Positions 25,215 to 34,880 of a stretch of 64,000 bases of DNA are shown in pieces. Source of the DNA: Portulaca oleracea. Taxonomy: Eukaryota; Streptophyta; Magnoliopsida; Caryophyllales; Portulacaceae. The notes under the pieces were generated by a model. The model was not told where the DNA came from. It ran no database searches and saw nothing but the letters and a program-made list of their open reading frames with translations. The stretch spans positions 441,501 to 505,500 of the forward strand of contig CM055875.1 of NCBI GenBank assembly GCA_029582165.1, read 5' to 3'. Both the position numbers and the translations under genes were made by a program. Numbering within the stretch: the first letter of the stretch is position 1; every line of letters begins with the position of its first letter.

Positions 25215-27752
25215 TCATACTTCAACCTTAGAATTCAAGCTTTCATCTCCATATAGTATAGAAGGATTGCAAATATCACAACATTGTAACGTTTGCTCAA
25301 TGTCAACGATCATGCTAGGCCAGAAATAATACTCCTTCATCTTGTAATACGTATTGAGAAGTCCCAAATGATCAAAAGAACTTCCATGTACTTCCATGAT
25401 TAAGAAGTCACGAATTCCACTCCTTGGAATACACAATTGATTCCCTTTGAAAAGAAATCCATGATTAATATGAAAGGGTTGTTTATGATGCTTCTCACAT
25501 ACCTTGAATACTTCTTTAAAATCATCATCATTTTCAAATGGCTCCTTGATATGTTCAAGCTCAAGTAATCTTGAATCAAACAAGTATCTTCCCATTAGAA
25601 AACCTTCTTTAGTCAAAGGACTTGCTTCCTCCAAGTGACTTGATTTTGACGAACGAATCAAGTATTTCATCTCAAAGCATAATGATGGTATGATCTGCTC
25701 AAATATGGATGCAAGTATGGACCCTTCTTGAATAGTTCCTTCTTTCCTTTTGTCCACTTGAATTACTCCATTTGATGAGGTATGTTGAGATAGCTCATTC
25801 TTGGACGAGAGGTAAGGACAATTCTCCAAGTACTTCTCCAATTCTCCTTGTGGCTTCTCATGCTTCGTCATGATCAAGACTAACTCCAAAGGATTTACAT
25901 ACTCCTTTCTACTTCTACTACATACAAAAATGTTATCAAAGTATACAAATACAATCTCTTTACATGGCAATGGTACATACTCTTTCAAAATATGTTGTAT
26001 ACTATAAGAATCAAAGTCGTTGATGTAGTTATCCATGAATTGCGCTTGATCCTTTGCATAGACCATTCGGTGATGAATCATAGGATTTGGTGGCAGCCTT
26101 TGATGCATGATAATACTCATGGGAGAGAAACGTACCCAAAGAGATAAGTGAGAGAGGTCACTTGTCGATGGTGTTTGTCTTTCATCCAAATATTCACAAA
26201 TGAGAACAAGTGATGGCATAGGATCTTGATCCTTTATAGGCTCACGGTTTCCAGCCTCCTTTGGCGCAAGAGTGAAGCTCCTTGGCTTTTTAAATTTATG
26301 ATACTTGTCCTCCATAAGTGTCATAAGAATGCTTTGATCCTCCTTGAGCCGTGAGACACAAGGTGGTAATAAGGACGCCTCTTGGAGCATGTTACTCCTA
26401 TCATACAACTTTGATTCTTCCAACAAAGTATAACTAGAATCCATAGAAGTAATATTACAATATAATGAATTTTTGCAAATCTTGTAAAAAGCAAGACTTA
26501 CTAAACTTCTTGGATCAATATGAAGATCATTGCCATGGTGTGAATAGCTCTTCATTTGCAATTCTTGGACATTTGTTGTAGCGAGGCTAATATCTTGGTT
26601 AAGATCAATGTCAACGTCAATGATGGCACAACTTTCTCCTTCTTGGATCAATGAATACATTTTATCACGTAGCTCTTCTCCATTCAATTCTTCTACTTCC
26701 TCTACCTCAAGATCCTCCTCTATGTGTACCTCATTTACTTCGTTAGCCATGCTACTACATACTTCTTGAACTTGCTCATTTTCAACAAAAACATCACATT
26801 CGGCAAATTCAACTTCTGCATTCACGCCTTCCTCCTCATACAATGGGTTGTCATATACTCGAAACTCATCATTATTCTCCTCATACAATGGATTGTCATA
26901 CTCATCTTTAAGCACGCTACATACTACATTAACTTCCTCATTCATGCCAAGGTTATCACATACTTCATGAACATCCTCATACACGTCAAATACATCAAAT
27001 GATTCACTTTCAAATTCTGGTTGCTCATAGGATGACGTTTGACATGCACTTTCAACATGATCAAAACTTTGGCAAGATAGACTTGTACTTTGGTCAATGA
27101 TTTCCTCGTCTTGGACAATAGGAATGGGGAGGTTTATGGGCTGATTTGAGGTGCTTTGGATAGTAGGTGTGAGGTGGTTTAGGGGTTGTTTTGTAGGTCT
27201 TGGTTGTGTACGGGTTTTGTCCAAGAGATCTTTACTCTTTACTTGAATTTCAACATCAAGAGCTAAAGAACTTAACTCTTTCAAGTTTGCGTAAGATTGA
27301 TGTACAACAACACACCAAATGTAATCATTAAGACCAAGAGTGTAACATACCAAAACGTGTGGATCATCCTCCTTAAGGCCATACTTCCGTAGTTGTCGTC
27401 TGAATTCTATGGTATATTCAACCACGTCCTTGCTCCCTTGCTCCATTCTTTCAAGTTTGTTGATGTTGTCTCTTTTGTGATTGAATGGCAAGAACTCTTC
27501 TTGAACTTTATTTCCATTCTTCTTGCTGGAACGTTTACTCCATTCATAAGATGCTTCATATTCAACTTCATATGGGTAAACCTTACGTGAACAAGCACTT
27601 CTTGATCCTCCCTTTCGAAGGATCCCAAATACTTTCATTTGTTTGGTAAGATCATCAATTTGTTGCTCCAAGCGTTTCAATTCACTTGGTGAATTCATGA
27701 AAAGATCTTTTACAAGCCATAGAATATGAATCTTAATGAAGAAAGACTTCAA
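25215..27752 (-). CDS. fused gag / acidic spacer / RT vestige / integrase zinc-finger ORF (845 codons)
   Basis: One uninterrupted frame in the nested element. Residues about 20-45 look coiled (LKRLEQQIDDLTKQM). About 105-175 resemble retrotransposon gag (VVEYTIEFRRQLRKYGLKED, LGLNDYIW). About 200-480 is a long Glu/Asp/Asn spacer with two near copies of YDNPLYEE. Near 600, FVYFDNIFVCSRS followed by EYVNPLELVL matches the palm motif of Gypsy reverse transcriptase, but with N where the second catalytic Asp should be. The end (about 785-835: EVHGSSFDHLGLL, YYFWPSM, CCDIC) is the H2C2 zinc finger of integrase. Protease, RNase H and the integrase core are absent. No CCHC knuckle was seen. The true start may be the second Met (MNSPSELKRLEQQ). 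It is probably a structural product for a parasitic element. Confidence 0.82.
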   Translation of the reverse strand: MKSFFIKIHILWLVKDLFMNSPSELKRLEQQIDDLTKQMKVFGILRKGGSRSACSRKVYPYEVEYEASYEWSKRSSKKNGNKVQEEFLPFNHKRDNINKLERMEQGSKDVVEYTIEFRRQLRKYGLKEDDPHVLVCYTLGLNDYIWCVVVHQSYANLKELSSLALDVEIQVKSKDLLDKTRTQPRPTKQPLNHLTPTIQSTSNQPINLPIPIVQDEEIIDQSTSLSCQSFDHVESACQTSSYEQPEFESESFDVFDVYEDVHEVCDNLGMNEEVNVVCSVLKDEYDNPLYEENNDEFRVYDNPLYEEEGVNAEVEFAECDVFVENEQVQEVCSSMANEVNEVHIEEDLEVEEVEELNGEELRDKMYSLIQEGESCAIIDVDIDLNQDISLATTNVQELQMKSYSHHGNDLHIDPRSLVSLAFYKICKNSLYCNITSMDSSYTLLEESKLYDRSNMLQEASLLPPCVSRLKEDQSILMTLMEDKYHKFKKPRSFTLAPKEAGNREPIKDQDPMPSLVLICEYLDERQTPSTSDLSHLSLWVRFSPMSIIMHQRLPPNPMIHHRMVYAKDQAQFMDNYINDFDSYSIQHILKEYVPLPCKEIVFVYFDNIFVCSRSRKEYVNPLELVLIMTKHEKPQGELEKYLENCPYLSSKNELSQHTSSNGVIQVDKRKEGTIQEGSILASIFEQIIPSLCFEMKYLIRSSKSSHLEEASPLTKEGFLMGRYLFDSRLLELEHIKEPFENDDDFKEVFKVCEKHHKQPFHINHGFLFKGNQLCIPRSGIRDFLIMEVHGSSFDHLGLLNTYYKMKEYYFWPSMIVDIEQTLQCCDICNPSILYGDESLNSKVEV

Positions 27753-27969
27753 GCAAGACTCATGGTTTAGTGGGGGAATGTAGGGGACGAAATGGGGAAT
27801 GTGTTTAGGCTAGGTTTGAGTTTGGTTTAAGGTTCTTTGTGGAGTTTATGGTTCTTTATGAGTTCTTGATGAGTTCTTGGAAGAACTTATGGGCGGCGTG
27901 GGAATGGTGGGATGTATACGTGATGAAACAAGATAAAAGATGTAAGAACTAGAGAAATCAATGCACAAA

Positions 27970-27981
27970 GCTCTGATACCA
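27970..27981 (-). promoter_or_regulatory. primer-binding site (initiator Met tRNA)
   Basis: The minus strand reads TGGTATCAGAGC, four bases inside the 5' LTR edge. Confidence 0.9.
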
Positions 27982-27985
27982 ATTT

Positions 27986-29013
27986 TGATGTATAATGGGA
28001 TCAAAGATCACACTACACATGAAATGTAGAACGGATCTAGATTGATTCTCTAGGATAGGAACCATAAGAACGATGGAATGACATGTAATTGGATGAATAA
28101 TGGATGATAAACGAAAGGGTGGATGATATGGACAAACGTAAGGATGAGTGTATTCTGGTTGGAATGAAGTTTGATGAAACGAAAATGCAATTGACATTCA
28201 AAGATTCAAACGAATTGATGGTTGAACTTACAATGGTGTTGAATCGATGATTTGAATGATAATGGCTTGGGATCTTCTAAGGAGATACAGATTCACCACT
28301 CCTAGAATCCTCCAACTCTTCCTATCACCACCTAAGATAGCCAATCTTAGAATAGAAGAAGAGATTCAAAAGACTCTCCCTCAAGAGAACCAATTCTAGC
28401 ACACAAGCTAGAGAGAAAACACAATGTGTTTAAATTTGATTTGTATTTGATATGAGATGTAATGAATGAATACAATGGCACCCTAGGGGGTCTATTTATA
28501 CTACTCTAGGACCCCTTGGACGTGTACTTAGGGTTCAAGAAACCAAGAATCAACTATTACATCATATATCCTATTTATGACATCATAAACTCTAAAATAC
28601 AACTCTAGAAAGAAATTGCTATAACTCTTTCAATACTTGTCCGTTTTCAATGATTCAAAAACCATTGGAAAGCTTATTGAAAAAGCTCCAATCTTTCTTT
28701 TGATGATTTCCTCAATAGACGTATGGATCTAGAATTATAGAGAAAAATATCGAACTGTACTTGATGGAGTCTTTTGCTGCCGTGAGAGATGACTTCTCAA
28801 TAAGGACTTGAGAACGATTTAAGCTCATTGATGTCCTCCAAATGTGAGAGTAACTCCATATAAGCTTAGAAGTGTGAGGACTAAGCTTAGAGTACCTTCA
28901 AGGTCCTTTACGCCTTCTACCTTGATAAACCCAAGACGACATTTGTAGCTTCAAACTGGTTTAAGGTCCTTGTAGCTAGACCTTGATGTATATAGCTAGG
29001 CAAATATACATCA
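27986..29013 (-). repeat. 5' LTR of the nested element
   Basis: 1028 bp. The minus strand shows GTATAAATAGACCCCC (rc of about 28490-28505), a good TATA box for the element's own transcript. Confidence 0.95.
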
Positions 29014-29090
29014 GTGTCACACCGACTGTAGCGGGTGTTACGCCGACTGTAGCGGGTGGTACGCCCCCTGTAGAGGGTGTTACCAGCTGG
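29014..29090. repeat. CpG-rich palindromic module of the long LTR, part 2
   Basis: GACTGTAGCGGGTGTTACG-type units, continuing the module cut by the nested element. Units are about 25 bp apart. Confidence 0.7.
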
Positions 29091-29270
29091 GTTTTGATAG
29101 CATTTTTGCCTTTTTGTTATGCTTTTCCTTCTAACTCTTTATTATCCTACAAAAACACAAAATCATCATAACTAATATATAATCAAGGGATTAAAACAAT
29201 CAAAACACCTTATAAATGATATAAATTCGGCTCGAAACGATACCGAACAACCCGAAAATGAAGAGAAATA

Positions 29271-29457
29271 GAGTGAGTGAATGAGTGAGTGAGTGAGTGA
29301 GTGAGTGAGTGAGTGAGTGAGTGAGTGAGTGAGTGAGAGATATCCTGAGCAATTGAAAAGGAATAGAATGAGGAGATGAGATGAGATGAGATTAGATGAG
29401 ATGAGAGAAGAGAAGAGAGAAGAGAGAAGAGAGAAGAGAGAAGAGAGAAGAGAGAAG
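29271..29457. repeat. purine microsatellite cluster
   Basis: (GAGT)n at 29271-29337, (GAGAT)n at about 29371-29405 and AGAGAAG units at about 29406-29457. All on one strand are G/A rich. Confidence 0.92.
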
Positions 29458-29501
29458 GACATGGAGATGGGGGTGAGTTGGAGTTCGGTGGGGGTTTCAT
29501 T

Positions 29502-29590
29502 TTGGATTCTCCTGTGGTAGAATCAATGAGATCGCTTATACCAAAATTGCAGAATTCCCAAACCTATTTTATACCACAGGAGAATCCAAT
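29502..29590. repeat. inverted repeat (hairpin) beside the pararetroviral fragment
   Basis: TTGGATTCTCCTGTGGTA (29502-29519) is the exact reverse complement of TACCACAGGAGAATCCAA (29572-29589), with a loop of about 52 nt. Confidence 0.75.
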
Positions 29591-29728
29591 TTTCCCAGAA
29601 TTATAGCCACAAAAGCCGACCCTGATCTCATATACCAATTTTAGAAATATGGATACCTTGATCTCGCATACCCAGATAAAGATTTAACCCAACTTTCCAA
29701 ATTCCCTTCTATTATCATAGAAAAACTA

Positions 29729-30133
29729 ATGGATTTCAGGTCTATGACCATGAGAGATATCTATGTAAAATTTTCTATAATTCCTCCAGAAAAAGATGAA
29801 ACGACAAAGGAATTTTTTCCGATTATATCTATGATTGAAGTCGGAATTATAGCAGATCGATACCAAATTGAAGGAACATTATCGAGACCCTACAAACCAT
29901 TCAAGTTCAATTTATCAGGAATACAATACAGAAGAATCAGCAGAACAATAGCCGTCAGAAATCTTAGTGGCAAATATTATGGAGATGGATTCAGGTCACT
30001 CTACCACACTGAACAAATGGATCTGATTATTGTCACCAAAAAAGGAGCCAAGTCAAATCATTTCGATAACCCAATATTTGATTTCTACAAAAATCTACAG
30101 TCTGGATTATTCAGCAGCAGTGATATAGTTTAG
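29729..30133 (+). pseudogene. ORF of an endogenous pararetrovirus-like fragment
   Basis: A 134-codon open frame ends 170 bp before an as-1/TATA promoter. In the same frame coding sense appears to continue upstream to about 29530, broken by an in-frame TAG, so the frame was once longer. The content (alternating hydrophobic strands, RTIAVRNLSGKYYGDG) would suit a virus accessory or movement-type protein, but I cannot assign it with certainty. The assignment rests mainly on what follows it: promoter, leader and primer site in the order of a caulimovirid genome. Confidence 0.45.
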
Positions 30134-30291
30134 AAGAAATATGCAGATTATTTCAAAAAAGAAGCAGACAAAAAATCAACAGTATCAAGCAGCTGAAAAG
30201 TCAACATCAAACCACAAATTACTCCCATCTGGAAGATATAATTATACACATGGAGATTTGAAGATGACTCAACTAGATATTTGTGACACTT

Positions 30292-30349
30292 TGACGCATG
30301 CAATGACGTAAAATATTAAAGTTATGTTCTGTATTTCTATCTATAAATA
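30292..30349 (+). promoter_or_regulatory. caulimovirid-like pregenomic RNA promoter (as-1 plus TATA)
   Basis: TGACG at 30292 and TGACGTA at 30304 are exactly 12 bp apart, the spacing of the as-1 element of the 35S promoter. TATAAATA follows at 30342, 50 bp downstream of the first TGACG, as in 35S-type promoters. The sequence after it is purine-rich, like a transcribed leader. Confidence 0.7.
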
Positions 30350-30379
30350 GGGGAAGAATAAGAGAAGGAAGGCAGAGTG

Positions 30380-31070
30380 TGTTTGAGAGAGTTCTTCTAT
30401 GTTTGAGTGTTTAAGCTTTGTAATAATGTTCTAAGTTATTCCCATTTGGAAAAGCAGAAATCAAATAAGTCTGTTTTATAAATTTCCAATATCTTTATAT
30501 CTTTCAAATTCTGAGAGAAAGAGAGATTGTGAGGTTAGAAAGCCAAAGTAAGACCAATAAGTCCTGAAGAGAAGGCGTGGTGGCAGGCTTAACAATTTTC
30601 AAGCTCTCCATATTTCAAAAGAAGAAAGGTATAAATTCATTTTGAAATTTATAGATTTAGTTTATTTTATTCTGTAAGTACCAATATAAATCTTTTAAAG
30701 AAATCACGTTAAAGTTAAAGTTGTTAAATTTGTTAAGACTCTAATTTGCACTTTAAAAAATAGTTTTAAACCTTTTTCTACAAAAAGTTGCCAGACCCTT
30801 GAGATTGATGGTATCAGAGCCAAGAGAACAAAGAAAAAAGCAATAAAATAAATGAACAATATGATAAATATGTATATAAACGAACTTTGAATATGAATTT
30901 AGAAGAATTTATAATTGAAATTGGAGTTGAAATATATGATGTAGAGGGATTAATAAGTTTAATAAAATATTTAATCCAAAACAAACAATAATGTTTATTT
31001 TTCTCTACAAAAATTCTATTCTTAGCAGAAAAATTGTCTGAATTATATACATCCTGTTCAAAAAACTAAT
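30380..31070 (+). other. pararetroviral-type leader with short ORFs
   Basis: From a presumed start near 30380 there are about 430 nt to the primer-binding site, then several short AUG frames (for example 30853 and 30895) before the 111-codon frame at 31071. A long leader with short ORFs is typical of caulimovirid pregenomic RNA. Confidence 0.5.
30809..30822 (+). promoter_or_regulatory. primer-binding site (initiator Met tRNA)
   Basis: TGGTATCAGAGCCA. No LTR end (CA) precedes it, and no second copy of the preceding sequence is found downstream. This favours a pararetrovirus over an LTR element. Confidence 0.75.
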
Positions 31071-31406
31071 ATGCAATCAACAACTAAAATAAATAAAGAA
31101 GGAGATATAATATCAGGACAAACATTTAATTTACCAGAATTAAAATGTTACACTGACCAAGAAGCATGGGAATTTTTGAGATCTTTCAATTTAACTACAA
31201 GGAGCTATAGAATGAATACGTTAAAGTTAAAAAAATCTAGATATTTATACTTAGTAAGTTTACCATCTAGTGTTCATATAACTACAATTAATTTAATTAA
31301 GGATCAAATAGCATTATTAGAAAAAATATTTGAATATTCAATTTGGTTTGAACCAAATGAAAATTTAAGAGACTCACAAATAACATATTTAACAGACGAA
31401 GAATAA
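31071..31406 (+). pseudogene. first ORF after the primer site, pararetrovirus-like
   Basis: 111 codons, very AT-rich, complete from ATG to TAA. It opens with a polar segment and has a hydrophobic middle (LYLVSLPSSVHITTINLIKD). I do not recognise the family. Its place, first frame after the primer site, is that of ORF1 in caulimovirids. No coat-protein, protease or polymerase sequence follows, so the copy is truncated soon after 31410. Confidence 0.4.
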
Positions 31407-31409
31407 AAA

Positions 31410-32649
31410 ATATTTTTAAAATATAACATTTTAATAAAACAATAACGTACCACAAAACAAAAGTTTGCTTGCCGACAATAAAACAATCAGCAAACATACA
31501 TTTATAGCAAAGTTGTTGAGAATTTATTATGAATAATAATAGAATTGATTACAGCTCATTAAATGCACGTGTAGAATATACAGAAAACTTGTTTTCGACC
31601 CGTAACCGAAATACACCCGAAACAACGAAATGACCAAAATGTCCAACAGTAAATGACCTGCTCAAACCCGAATTGCCACCCCTAGTATTAGGATTTTATT
31701 TTTCTTTTAAAATTTAATAATTTTTGTTTCATTTTCTAATAATAATAACTAAAATAATAAAATGAGTAAAATCTAATAAACTTGTAAAATGAGTAAAAAC
31801 GTAATAATAATCCTAATTTGATTATTAAAAAACAACAAAAAGTCATATAATAAAGGGATAAAATCATGCAAATACGGAATAAACATAGACTTTTGCTCGT
31901 CCCGAGCAAAACAAAACAATTACCTAACAACTACTCCACTTTCGTGCGAGGCAATGAGTGTATATAGCTTATCCATCATACCCTTTAAACCCCCCGGTAG
32001 CCCGGGTGGACAAGGTGGGTCTCGTGAAGGTTTATAGTGATTCTACCCACAAAAGCCATAAAAAGAAAGGGAAAAAGATAAGTGAAGATCGAAAATATTT
32101 ACGAAAGGAGAAGAAAATACTCAGGCACATAATCAAGTATTTAACTATTCAAATGACGACGCCAGCCACTCAAAAGAAGCAAATGTGTGCACCTTAAGGA
32201 CACATAAACCAAGATGTTGTCAATTTTGAAGATTTACAACCTCAAACACATTATGCTAAACAAAAACCTTGTGCATAAGTGCAAGTGTATCCTATTCAAT
32301 CACGATCATATCTCAGCAAAAGCCTACACTCAAGCTTGTTTAAAAGTGAATAAACAACTATACGTTGCCCTCCCTCACTTGTGTCGCCTTTGGCTTGGTG
32401 AGGGCCGCAGGTTAAATTAGGGAATACTCCACAACTTATTCAACAATTTTAACTTGTCTTTATTTTCTTTTTTTCTTTTCGTTGGCATGATTCGAGATCA
32501 CAATGCAGCCCGTGAGGGGTTACTCTTCCAGCACGGTTTAGCTCCATTCGTACAATTGTACTTAAGGGGCGAGGGGCCGCTACCACCCATGTCAAACCAT
32601 GTTGCTAAACCAACTTTTCCACTTTTTTTTCCTCGATTTTATGGGTTTT
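31410..32649. other. unassigned, with a hAT-like terminal motif
   Basis: 31600-31685 reads, on the minus strand, TAGGGGTGGCAATTCGGGTT and further CGGG-rich words, a pattern common at ends of plant hAT-type repeats. No partner end or transposase was found. The rest (including 31958-32420) shows no gene I can support. Confidence 0.35.
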
Positions 32650-34270
32650 TGTTTGGTCTCGTTCCGAGCCGAATTTTATGTCTTTTATAGGAAGTCTTGC
32701 TTGTTTTAGCCCCATTATTATATGTTAGTTATGATGTTTTCTTAGTTTTGTAGGTTAATAAGGTGTTAGACAAAACCCGAGCGAAAATGGCAAAAATGGA
32801 CCAAATTTCACAAAGTATGGAGAGGAGCAACAGAAGTGTTGGACAGCAAAGAGTCACGCCCAAGTCACAGGGTGTCACGCCCGTGACTTAGTCCTGGATG
32901 TCTGGATTTTTGGCCAAGGATAAGTTGGTAGCAGAGCGACTCGCCCGAGACGTGATCCATCACGCCCGCGACACTCATCTATGGCATCATCATTGCAGCC
33001 AAGGCAAGGAAAGTCAGGAGGCTGTCACGACCGAGTCATGCTGGCTCACGCCCGTGACGCCTTCCTGAGAGATCAAGAAATCTGCCGAAGCCAGGATTTC
33101 ATCGGTGGACAGAAGGCCGACTCGCCCGCGACCCTGACCGACTCACCCACGACACTCTGTTTTTCTGCGATATTTTTCTGGGTTAAACGCTGAGTTTTGT
33201 GTAACCAACTTGCTTTGTATATATACTGTAAGCTGCGGATTTTGCTGGATAGCTATTGTTTGTCTAGGTTTTCTCTTAGTTTTAATCTACTTTTAGCATT
33301 ATGTTTTCTCTTACTTAGGGTTTCCAAGTTGATAGTTCTCCAAGTTCTCAAGTTTTTGGATTGTAATCAACATTTCCTTGAAGTACTTTCAGCAAAATTT
33401 CTTCTTCATTTCCCTTGTTTCCCTTTGATTTCATTGAGATTGTTATTGAAAGCTTTCTAGGTTAGCCACAAAATCAATCCATTTTAGTGAAAAGGGGGAT
33501 TAAGGATCGCAAATCCTACTTTGAAGCAAGGATTTGAGGGTTCTTAATAACTTGATTCACTACTTCTTACTTGTTCGAGGAAAGTTCCAAAATGAAGATC
33601 AAAGATGGAGGTTGAAGATTGGAGAATATGTCGAGTCTTCAAGGGTATGGACTTAGTACCTAAATTCATTATTAGTTAGTTTATTGCTTTGTTACTTGCT
33701 ATTAATTGCTTCCTTGATTAGTGTGATAGAGTTTAATTGCTATTGAATGAATGCATTGCTTAATTAGTGTGATAGTTTTACTTGGTATTACTTGTTTTTT
33801 ATTGCTTTTGACTAGTTTTTTGTGATAGTTTCTTGATAGTTTATGTCTTAGTTGCATGATTAAGATTAGTTTAATAGCTTGATTTACATATTATATTGTT
33901 TTCGGCATTTAGACTCCTTAGCAAACCGATAACCTAAACAAGCCTGAAAATTCATCCTCGTGATTTGACATCCCTACTAAAACCACAAAAATACTAGAAC
34001 CGAACAGTTTTATGTCGGTCTTTTAGGGAATTCCAACAGCCCTCCAAAGAAGGGTTACCCTCACAACTCAGGTTGCTCCATACGTATATGAAGTACTTAA
34101 GGGGTGTGAATGTCGCCCACTCACACCAGCCTTTGTTGGTTTCACCGACTTTAATTATTATTTTTAATATTTCACCTTTTCACGAGCACGAGCGCAAGAA
34201 AACTAAGATCATGATCTCAAAAATGGTGTGAAGGAAAAAAAGGCATTCATTTTTGCCATGACAAGATTCT
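32650..34270 (+). repeat. long Gypsy-type LTR, plus orientation, partial
   Basis: Starts TGTTTGGTCTCGTTCCGAGC and parallels the minus-strand LTR starting at 29249. It holds a CpG/palindrome module (about 32850-33170, for example CACGCCCGTGAC and TCGCCCGCGAC), a TATA-like TGTATATATAC (33216-33226) and a leader matching the other copy near 33850-34020. The 3' end is not defined: the Cassandra element interrupts or replaces it from 34274. Confidence 0.65.
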
Positions 34271-34354
34271 AGATTAAATACCCTGGGTATGTGGTTAAAG
34301 TGTGGCTTGAAATTATTAAAATTACTACTTATATCACAAAGGTGCACCTTCTTC

Positions 34355-34445
34355 TAAGGTAGCTCATCCATTGGGAAGTCGTTAATTAAGCGTGTTTGGC
34401 TGGGAGTAGTCTTAGGATGGGTGACCTCCTAGGAAGTTTTCCCAA
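34355..34445 (+). pseudogene. 5S rRNA-derived segment, Cassandra LTR1
   Basis: CATCCATTGGGAAGTCG, TTAAGCGTGTTTGG, GAGTAGTCTTAGGATGGG, TGACCTCCTAGGAAGT: these match the 3' two-thirds of plant 5S rRNA, including the internal control region (A box at AAGCGTG, C box at GGATGGGTGACC). The C box is intact. Confidence 0.85.
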
Positions 34446-34787
34446 CCAGCATGTCAGCGAGGATGAAGCATGCTGGAATAACTTGTGGTTATTTGTTGGG
34501 CCAGCCAGCGATCCTTGAAGCAGTTATCGGTAATGTCCCCGGCCCGGAAAGGTCGGGGCGTTACAGATGGTATCTGAGCCTACCTGCGACCATAAGTTGC
34601 GCCAGTGGACGAGAGAGATCTATGGGCAGTCACCTAGTGGGGAAAGATTCTAGAGTGGATTGTGGCACAATGAGGACGTTGTACGCTTAAGTGAGGGTTA
34701 CTGTAGTACCCCAGGTATGTGGTTAAAGTGTGGCTTAAAAGAATTGAAATGACTACTTATATCACCAAGGTGTACCTTCTTTTATGG

Positions 34788-34880
34788 TTGCTCATCCGTT
34801 GGGAACTCCTCAGTTAAGCGTGCTTGGCTGGGAGTAGTCTCAGGATGGATGACCTTCTGGGAAGTTTTCCCAGGCAGCGT
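34788..34880 (+). pseudogene. 5S rRNA-derived segment, Cassandra LTR2
   Basis: CATCCGTTGGGAACTCCTCA, GTTAAGCGTGCTTGG, GTCTCAGGATGGATGACC, TTCTGGGAAGT. The A-box part matches 5S rRNA better than LTR1 does. The C box has GGATGGATGACC, one change. Confidence 0.85.

Larger units (their letters stand above)
23800..29013 (-). mobile_element. non-autonomous LTR retrotransposon, complete, nested
   Basis: Two LTRs (1027 and 1028 bp, TGATGTATAATGG..ATACATCA) are flanked by a perfect target duplication GTGTC (23795-23799 and 29014-29018). The minus strand has a Met-tRNA primer site beside the right LTR and a polypurine tract beside the left LTR. The 3.16 kb internal region holds one long frame (25215-27752) with gag, an acidic spacer, a vestige of reverse transcriptase and an integrase zinc finger only. 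High LTR similarity (about 98% by eye) points to a young insertion made with enzymes from another element. Confidence 0.93.
21287..29249 (-). repeat. very long Gypsy-type LTR, split by a nested element
   Basis: Reading the minus strand, the LTR starts about 29249 (TGTTCGGTATCGTTTCGAGC), passes a CpG-rich palindromic module (29090-29014, continued 23795-23490), a TATA-like TTTATAAATACCC (23438-23450) and a long leader, and ends CACA at 21287. Its 5' part is clearly similar to the plus-strand LTR starting at 32650 (shared CGAGCCGAATTT and TATTAGTTATGATG). A leader segment (about 22660-22850) matches about 33850-34020. Removing the inserted element and one target duplication gives about 2.7 kb. 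Transcription, if any, would head towards 19.7 kb. The opposite LTR of this element is not in the window. Confidence 0.65.

Noticed and set aside
29172..29500. Two minus-strand ORFs with SLTH and SLLS repeats
   Set aside because: They are translations of (GAGT)n and AGAGAAG repeats.
30290..30822. LTR of a Copia or Gypsy element ending at the primer site 30809
   Set aside because: No TG..CA boundary next to the primer site, no second copy of the sequence, and the as-1/TATA spacing is pararetroviral. Kept as a lower-probability alternative.
34355..34880. Two functional 5S rRNA genes
   Set aside because: Both lack the first third of 5S rRNA, carry changes, and lie in the LTRs of a Cassandra element with a primer site between them.
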